In this document: piece by piece, positions 57,666 to 64,000 of the stretch
Numbering within the stretch: position 1 is the first letter of the stretch
Layout: the number at the start of each line of letters is the position of its first letter
Source: Dermatemys mawii
Lineage: Eukaryota > Chordata > Testudines > Dermatemydidae
DNA length: 64,000 bases
Assembly (NCBI GenBank): GCA_007922305.1
Contig: ML677328.1
Location: 8,480,620-8,544,619, forward strand
Direction of reading: 5' to 3'
Notes under the pieces: generated by a model
The model's database searches: none
The model's input: the letters and a program-made list of their open reading frames with translations, nothing else
What the model was told of the DNA's origin: nothing
Program-made: the position numbers and the translations under genes

Positions 57666-58471
57666 TCTACCGTTTGCAAAATTAAAGGTTTATTCATTCC
57701 TGAGTCCACAGTATTACAGAGTACAACATTCTGTAATGTTTGCCAAACAAATAAACTTCTCTCTGCAGAATTCTGTTGCTGTGGCAACCTTTTATAATGT
57801 GACCACTACCAAACTGACCATGCTGTATACATACAGCACATTCTGCAGTCACAGTTCAAAAAAATCATAGAAACATATAGAGTTGTATTTCAAGAAGAAA
57901 TCACAATACTGGTCTATTGACACCACAGTGCCCACTGTACTGATTTTGCTATTATAACAGCACCTGGACAATAAACCCCACTAAGAGAAACCTTCTCTGC
58001 ACACACTGAACATCTCAGAATTCCCCATGTAACTGGAATTTGACTTTGGTAACTTGTTCCTGACCGTGCCTATTGGTTGCATCTTTTTTTCAAAAGGTTT
58101 CATGAATCAGACACTGACAAAAATTCTAAGTGAACTTGTCATCCTGTCAACTCTTTATGACGCAAATAGAATTCAGGAATGAAACCAGAAAGCTCTTGGC
58201 AGTCTGGTCCTATCTAGAGTGAGGCAACAGTAAGTTTTTAATCAACAACACTGAAAAATAATACCTTGAACATTTTATATAATGGGAAGAGAGTGAGAAA
58301 ACAGGGTGACTTTTCAGTTCTGAAAAGTGTAGCCAGCTACATGTGTACAGATATTAGGTAAGATATAAGTACTGATTAAGATTTTAATGCAACTAGAGAA
58401 CCAGCAAGCCACAGTTCTAAGGCCTGTATGATAAAATAGCTTAGCACAACAAATCGAAGCCTAAGTTTTTG
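57666..58471. other. Unassigned non-coding DNA
   Basis: Nothing was recognised between the hAT fragment and the retroposon's target duplication. Confidence 0.45.
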
Positions 58472-58620
58472 GTTGACACAAGAATCAGAGGGGTAGCCAT
58501 GTTAGTCTGGAATTGCAGAAGTGACAAAGAGTCCTGTGGCACCTTAAAGACTAACTAAAATATTAGAGCATAAGCTTTTGTGGGCTAATACCCACTTCGT
58601 CGGATGCAAGTTGACACAAG
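58472..58620 (+). mobile_element. Short retroposon, apparently full length, with 11-bp target duplication
   Basis: A 127-bp insert (58483-58609) lies between exact repeats GTTGACACAAG (58472-58482 and 58610-58620). It starts AATCAGAGGGGTAGCCATGT, contains 'gagtcctgtggcaccttaaag', and ends with 'gagcataagcttttgtgggc' and 'acccacttcgtcggatgcaa'. The words gtgggctaatacccac near the end form a small hairpin. The first 70-odd bases match the fold-back copy at 28847. I recall this unit as one of the most frequent short repeats in turtle genomes. No tRNA-like A and B boxes were recognised. It has no coding capacity. Confidence 0.8.
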
Positions 58621-59159
58621 TAACTGACAGTCAAGTGACCTTCAAATGAAGCATAGCAGTAATTAAGAATGATAATTCAGTGGACTGGTGTGAAGTAAGA
58701 AACAACAGAACACGAGTTATCAATATTTTAAGGTATGTTTAAGAAATATGTATAACATTCACAAAGTTTGATAAAATAATATTATGGCAACCTGTTGATG
58801 TAATGCTCTTGAACATGCTGTAAATTGTTAATTAACCAATAGAAATCAGGGGACCTCAGTAGAAATGAAGTATGGAAGTTCAGATAAGGAAAAGGAGCTG
58901 ATTTTGACCCGATTCAGGAAAGCATCCCTCTCTGGAAATGATGCATAAGCAGACCCTGAAGTGTCTTTGCAGACAATGGGACTTGAAACTGCTCATCAAA
59001 AGGAATTTGTTATTTCTATTTTTATATAATGAATCTTTTACCATATTCTACTTTAAATGAGGTTTTAGGTTCAAATTTAGTCCTTACATAAGCAGGGGTA
59101 GTTCCTGTAGGTTTACGTTTTTTTTTTGTTTTTTTTTATTAAAATTGGTATTCTGGTAA
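58621..59159. other. Unassigned non-coding DNA
   Basis: No gene is present. A T-rich run lies near 59119-59138. Confidence 0.45.
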
Positions 59160-59455
59160 CCTAAAGCCTCCATCTAAGATCATGGGCCCCATTGCACTAA
59201 ATACTATATTTACTCAGAGTAAAAGACAGTTTCTGACCTAAACAGCTTACTGTCTACCTAGGCAAGAGAGAAAAAGGGCAGGAGAAAAAAAAGTATTAGG
59301 ACCCCCATTTTACAGGTAGGAAACTGAAGCCCAGAAATATTGAACAATTTCACCGAGGAGACATAGCAAAGATTTATCAGAACTGGGAATTTAACCCACA
59401 AATGCTGAATCCCAGTCAAATGCCCTGCCCATAATTTGTCTATTTGCACCAGAGC
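59160..59455 (-). repeat. MIR-type SINE with extended left part
   Basis: The order 'cagtttctgacctaaacagc', 'ttactgtctacctaggcaag', 'cccccattttacaggtagg' and 'aaactgaagcccagaaatat' to 'gggaatttaacccaca' and 'aatcccagtcaaatgccctg' follows the reverse complement of the sauropsid MIR/CORE family. Confidence 0.75.
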
Positions 59456-59659
59456 TGAATTAGATCCTTCATTTCTAGAGGAGCTTCAAAAGCAGCACAA
59501 GTCCTGTGTATGCTTGATCAGTTTTGCAGTATCTATATAACAATAAAGTTCACTTTTCATAAAGATGGACCAAATTATGCTGCCAAACCAAATAAAAACC
59601 CAACTGTTTGGGTATGAGAGCAGAATTTAGTACATTGTTCATTAATTCTGAATTAATTT

Positions 59660-60388
59660 CATAGAATCATAGAATATCAGGGTTGGAAGGAACCTAGGAG
59701 GTCATCTAATCCAACCCTCTACTGAAAGCAGGACCAATCCCCAACTAAGCCATCCCAGTCAGGGCTTTGTCAAGCCTGACCTTAAAAACCTCTAAGGAAG
59801 GAGATTGCACCACCTCCCTAGGTAACCCATTCCAGCACTTCGCCACCCTCCTAGTGAAAAAGTTTTTCCTAATATGCAACCAAAACCTCCCCCATTGCAA
59901 CTTGAGACCATTACTCCTTGTTCTGTCATCTGCTACCACCGAGAACAGCCTAGATACATCCTCTTTGGATCCCCCTTTCAGGTAGTTGAAAGCAGCTATC
60001 AAATCCCACCTCATTCTTCTCTTCTGCAGACTAAACAATCACAGTTCCCTCAGCCTCTCCTCATAAGTCATGTGCTCCGGCCCCCTAATCATTTTTGTTG
60101 CCTTTCCCTGGACTCTTTCCAATTTTTCCACATCCTTCTTGTAATGTGGGGCCCAAAACTGGACACAGTACTCCAGATAAGGTCTCAAACAATGCTGAAT
60201 AGAGGTAAATAATCATATCCCTCAATCTGCTGACAATGCCCCACTTACACAACCCAAAATGCTGTTAGCCTTCTTGGCAACAAGGGCACACTGTTGACTC
60301 ATATCCAGCTTTTCATTCACTATAACCTCTCGGTCCTTTTCTGCAGAACTGCTGCCTAGCCATTTGGTCCCTAGTCTGTAGCAGTGCA
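59660..60388 (-). mobile_element. CR1 LINE, 5'-truncated, with 3' microsatellite
   Basis: On the minus strand the element runs from about 60388 down to 59660 and ends with ATTCTATGATTCTATG, the hallmark 3' tail of CR1. Upstream it carries the end of ORF2 in pieces. It is the least diverged CR1 here. Typical turtle phrases are 'gttggaaggaacctaggagg', 'tttttcctaatatgcaacc', 'cccaaaactggacacagtac' and 'cttcttggcaacaagggcac'. The 5' cut at about 60388 is abrupt, as is usual for truncated LINE insertions. No exact target duplication was confirmed. Confidence 0.9.
59745..60388 (-). pseudogene. CR1 ORF2 C-terminal region, broken
   Basis: The frame 60038-59745 encodes [20 protein letters not shown], then [12 protein letters not shown], '[20 protein letters not shown]' and '[20 protein letters not shown]', the conserved C-terminus of CR1 ORF2 ending in 'LDKAL'. 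Further upstream (60428-60222) another frame has [20 protein letters not shown] and [18 protein letters not shown], the preceding ORF2 part. The two lie in different frames with damaged sequence between them, so the gene is dead. The intact protein is the endonuclease/reverse transcriptase for CR1 copying. Confidence 0.85.
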
Positions 60389-63300
60389 GTAATTTAAGAC
60401 AAAATGTATTGCAATATACAGACACCACACCAAATATGCATTTACAGTAGATAGTTGTATGTCAACAATGAAAAATAAGACTGTTTTTTGAAAATAGTGC
60501 AATTCACTTTTTCATTAAATAATACCACCAAAACTCCTTCTCTAAATTCACATGCAAATAGCATGTTGAAACCTCTGAGGAAAGAGCATTGCTCATTGAA
60601 CAATAGTGTCAGATCTTTGCTGTCAAAAGTATCCTCAGGGTATACATTTCACCCTCATAATGATTCCAAACCATTTGAAGCACTTCCATGATCTCATAAA
60701 GATTTCCCCTGATACCCTGTAAACAAAAGGTCAAATCTGCATTTATTCAGGTTCCACAGCTATGGTAGATTTATCACTGCAATACCCAAAGATATAGCAC
60801 GGGCAAGCAAGCTCGAGAATTATATTGAACTTTGAGGAGAATTGGCCTCCAGCACTTGTTTTTCAGTATTTTGATGGTGATCTTTCCTTCTCACGGGATT
60901 TTGGAATGAAGGCCTGAAAACGTCAGCACTTTATTTATTTTACAAATTACTTACTGCTTAATTTAAATAACAAAAAACTACCCAAGTACATGAAAATCAG
61001 CTACAAACGTCTGACAACTTTCCCAAGGTGTTGCTGATTAACCAACCATTTTTAAATCCATGAATTATTATAGTGATCAAGTACATTTTCCATGGTAGAA
61101 ATTAGTTTTGACTACCTGGAAATTTTAATATTAAAGTTGAAATATTTCACCTTTTCATCGAGATAGTTCTTTTTTTCTGTTTTTCCAGTTATTTATATGG
61201 GTTTTTGACACAGAAGTAGCAGATAAATGTGACTGTGAAACCACAAAAACTGACAGAGATAAGCAGGGACAAGTGAGATACCAGAAGCTATTTCAAAAAA
61301 ATAATTGGCTAGGACTCAAGTCCACGCTGTTCCTCAGCTTGAAACTGCTTGAGCTCTTCAGCATGTAAGGATTTACAAACACGCTGTACACTTGCCTCTG
61401 AGTCAGTCTTGAACCATTGTCCCTGCTTCAGGGCTGGAATTACTGAAGATGTTGCCTTTCAGATAAGAAAGAACACAGAGCGCCTGACTTCATATTATTA
61501 CAAATTTAAAAAAGCAGCAGCAGCAGCACATTTTGCAGAAGAAAAGGACTTTGCAGCTATGCCCTGCCCAAACATTCCTGCTTGGATAATTACATTCTGC
61601 CTATATTCTTCCTGTGTTTCAATAGGATACAGTATTCTATTTCTTTTCCTGTACTAAACTGTTGTATAGTAGGACGTCAGCATTACAGACACCTCAGTAA
61701 TGGAGGTTGGTCGTAACTCTGAACAAAATGTTATGGCTGTTCTTTCAAAAGTTCACAACTGAACGTTGACTTAACTCAGATTTGAAACTTTACCATGCAG
61801 AAGAAAAATGCTGCTTTCCTTTTTAAAGTTGTAGCTTACATTAAACACGGTACTGTACTATATTTTTCTTCTTTCTCTGTTGCTGACTGACTGTGTACTT
61901 CTGGTTCCAAATGAAATGTGTGGTTGACTGGTCAGTTCGTAACTCTGGTGTCCATAACTCTGAGGTTCTACTGCATAGTAATATTGTGTGCGGTTAAACA
62001 GCTGTTTCATTCAACCCCAGATATACTGGGAGTTTGATGTTGCCCTCTAATGGGGATAATTTTCCTACAAATAGAATAAGATCTACTAGCTGCTATGGGA
62101 GTTCTCCTGGACTGATGGAGGCTCCCATTCATGGAACTAAAGAGTCCAGTTTCTGAGTCCCAGCTTCCTGTTTGTATCGGAATATGAAAGCAAGGGAGAT
62201 TTACATAATAATTGTGTCTTTTGTCTCTGCCACAAGAATTCATTACAAGGACAAAAGTGTATATGTGGCTATGCTTTGTAAAGCTCTTTGATGTAGTTTG
62301 ATTTAAAAAAAGGACTGCATTACCTAAGGTGGCATTTATTTACAGTGCTTTCTTATTTTCATCCTTCTTTAAGTTTAAAGTTTTCATCAAAACCATAATG
62401 GCAGCTCAGTGCAGGACAACTTGACCCCTTTTAGTTGAGGGAGGCAACATCATCAGAAACAGGGAGTCAAATTCTTAGCTGGCATAAGTCAAAATAGTTC
62501 AATAAAGTGATCAAGACCTCTCCCACTCCAGCCACCAGAGAAAGAGTACTTGCATGTAGAGAGAAGAGTGTTAGAATTAAGGATGTAGTTATTTGGGATG
62601 TTTTTTTTGTTTTGTTTTGTTTTTTTGGTTTGGGGTTATTTTTTCGGTGTGTGTGATGGCACGCATGTATGTTGGGGAGAAGATTTTTTTTAGGATTAAG
62701 GGATAGCCTCTCTAGATATATTTGTAGCTTTTCTTCCCTCCTTCCTCAATGCTTCTCACTATTTATCTTGTGAGAGTGCTTCAAGGCAGCCCAGTGTTTT
62801 ATAGATATGTTGGACCCCTTTTTTCCTCCTCTGCAGTCCCCTCCACAAATTCTGCCCAAGTCCTCATGAGTCTAGCTTCCTATCCATGCAAAAAATCCAG
62901 TTTTCAGAAGCATGAAGTGTTTAAGTTGAGTCAAGAACATTAGGGAAAGAAATTGTAAGAACTCAACAAGATGGTGAAAAGCTGAGAAGAGAACTTGGGA
63001 AACATGACAGAGTGAGGGGAAAGAGGACTGAGCTGGGGAAATGCGGTGAAAGGAAAAGAACTGGTGGCAGGGTTTATATAATGGGAATAAGGAGAGCAGC
63101 TTACAAACAAATAACAGAAGCCTGAATGGAGGAAAGCTAGAGAGAGAATGGAAAGGGTAGAGGGATGGGGAGAACCTTTGTCTACCCTCAGCAGATGTCA
63201 CTAGCCACCACTGCAAAAAATCAAGATTGAATACTAAGAAATTCAGGGAACTCTGGAAAGATGTTTGGAATTTTCTCAGATGGGCCCAGCCTTTTTTTCT

Positions 63301-64000
63301 TTTTAAATTATTAACAACAGGTTTTTACAATAAATTCAGTATTAGCACCATGGGTCATGAATCTATTAAAAATATGGAAATAAGGGGTGGGGGGGGGGGA
63401 TTAAAGGAAATGAGCTTAGCTCTCAGTGCTTTTGATTCCTTGCAATGAGAAAGAAAATTCAATTGAAATGTTTCCTGGGGCAGAGAAAGAATAAAAGAAA
63501 ATTAATGGTACTGTACGGGCACACAAATAATGTTTCATAGGGTTTGTCTGTGGTTATCATAGCTAAAGGCTAAATAAAATATTAAGTTAGAGTCGGGGTT
63601 CCAGTCATACAATATGCAGCTCTTCTTGTTTTTATTTGTTGCATAACTAAGTTCCCACTGCACCAATGACTTCGAGCCTTAACTTCAATGAATCCAAGTA
63701 TAACGTATGACCATTTTTTTTCTCATATTTGGGTATCAAAAGTTAGATTCCCTAAATAAGTAACCTCATTTTCAGAGACGTCAGTGGAAGTGGTGAATGC
63801 TTAGAACCTTGAAAGAATCTGACCACTTACTGAAGGCACTCAGATTTGAACCTTTTGGCCCCTATTCTTAAAGCAAAATGTTCCACACTAGTTTCCCTGA
63901 CTTTCATAATGAGATAGCCACTTCACTTGTATTAGGCTGAACTGATTTTGAGAGGAATCCTTAATTTGGCTGCAGGCAGTACAGGTTTCCCCAGTCAGTC
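60389..64000. other. Unassigned non-coding DNA to the window end
   Basis: No gene was found. It holds an (AGC)5 run at about 61513-61527, a T/G-rich simple stretch at about 62600-62650, and a G run at about 63388-63399. The 102- and 114-codon frames (61349-61657 plus, 62872-63216 minus) have no family motif. The second is pyrimidine-driven. Confidence 0.45.

Noticed and set aside
1..64000. Search for tRNA, rRNA, CRISPR, operon or phage-type features
   Set aside because: No cloverleaf, rRNA or regularly spaced direct repeats were seen. The repeat content is that of a reptile nuclear genome.

Overview
The window reads as intergenic or intronic DNA from a vertebrate nuclear genome, most likely a turtle. 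A crocodilian or other sauropsid is less likely but possible. The base composition is A+T-rich with few CpGs. No open reading frame is convincing as a host gene. The repeat content is typical of a reptile: CR1 LINE fragments (one carrying the diagnostic ATTCTATG-type 3' microsatellite), MIR/CORE-type SINE remnants, PIF/Harbinger and hAT DNA transposons with their MITEs, solo LTRs, and a short retroposon family I recall as abundant in turtles. The species assignment rests on remembered repeat families, not on a search. No host protein-coding exon, rRNA, tRNA, CRISPR or prokaryotic feature could be supported.

Layout. 0-12.7 kb: a solo LTR with a 4-bp target duplication (468-1120), a CR1/L3-like tail (3757-4000), a degraded LTR (9893-10386) and a patch of MITE and LTR remnants (11.6-12.7 kb), separated by unassigned A+T-rich DNA. 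13-21 kb: two decayed sense-strand CR1 copies (13655-14170, 19313-20224) and two old palindromic elements. 21-27.5 kb: mostly featureless A+T-rich DNA. 27.5-31 kb: a dense transposon cluster (hAT MITE, MIR, a fold-back retroposon with a 15-bp duplication, a 676-bp Harbinger element full of TATAGCGCTATA palindromes, a truncated hAT MITE and a 250-bp Harbinger MITE).

33.26-36.97 kb is the centrepiece: a 3.7-kb Harbinger element bounded by TTA target duplications and matching inverted ends. It carries a broken Myb/SANT-like gene on the plus strand and a broken DDE transposase on the minus strand. Two solo LTRs of different families, each with its own exact 4-bp duplication, have landed inside it, one of them within the transposase gene.

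41.5-51 kb: another hAT MITE, an 806-bp solo LTR, an hAT-like element whose internal 31-bp tandem array contains the only assembly gap (10 Ns), MIR fragments, and two more Harbinger MITEs, one CpG-rich with a long hairpin. 52-64 kb: CR1/L3-like and CR1 fragments on the minus strand (the latter with recognisable C-terminal ORF2 sequence), MIR copies, a Charlie-like hAT fragment with an internal duplication, a (AGC)9 tract and a full-length copy of the short retroposon with an 11-bp duplication.

The elements are independent insertions of different ages and do not form a pathway. The only genes with recognisable function are transposon genes, and all are broken. I see no undescribed functional system. 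The useful content is the repeat boundaries, the nesting order and a few unusual structures.
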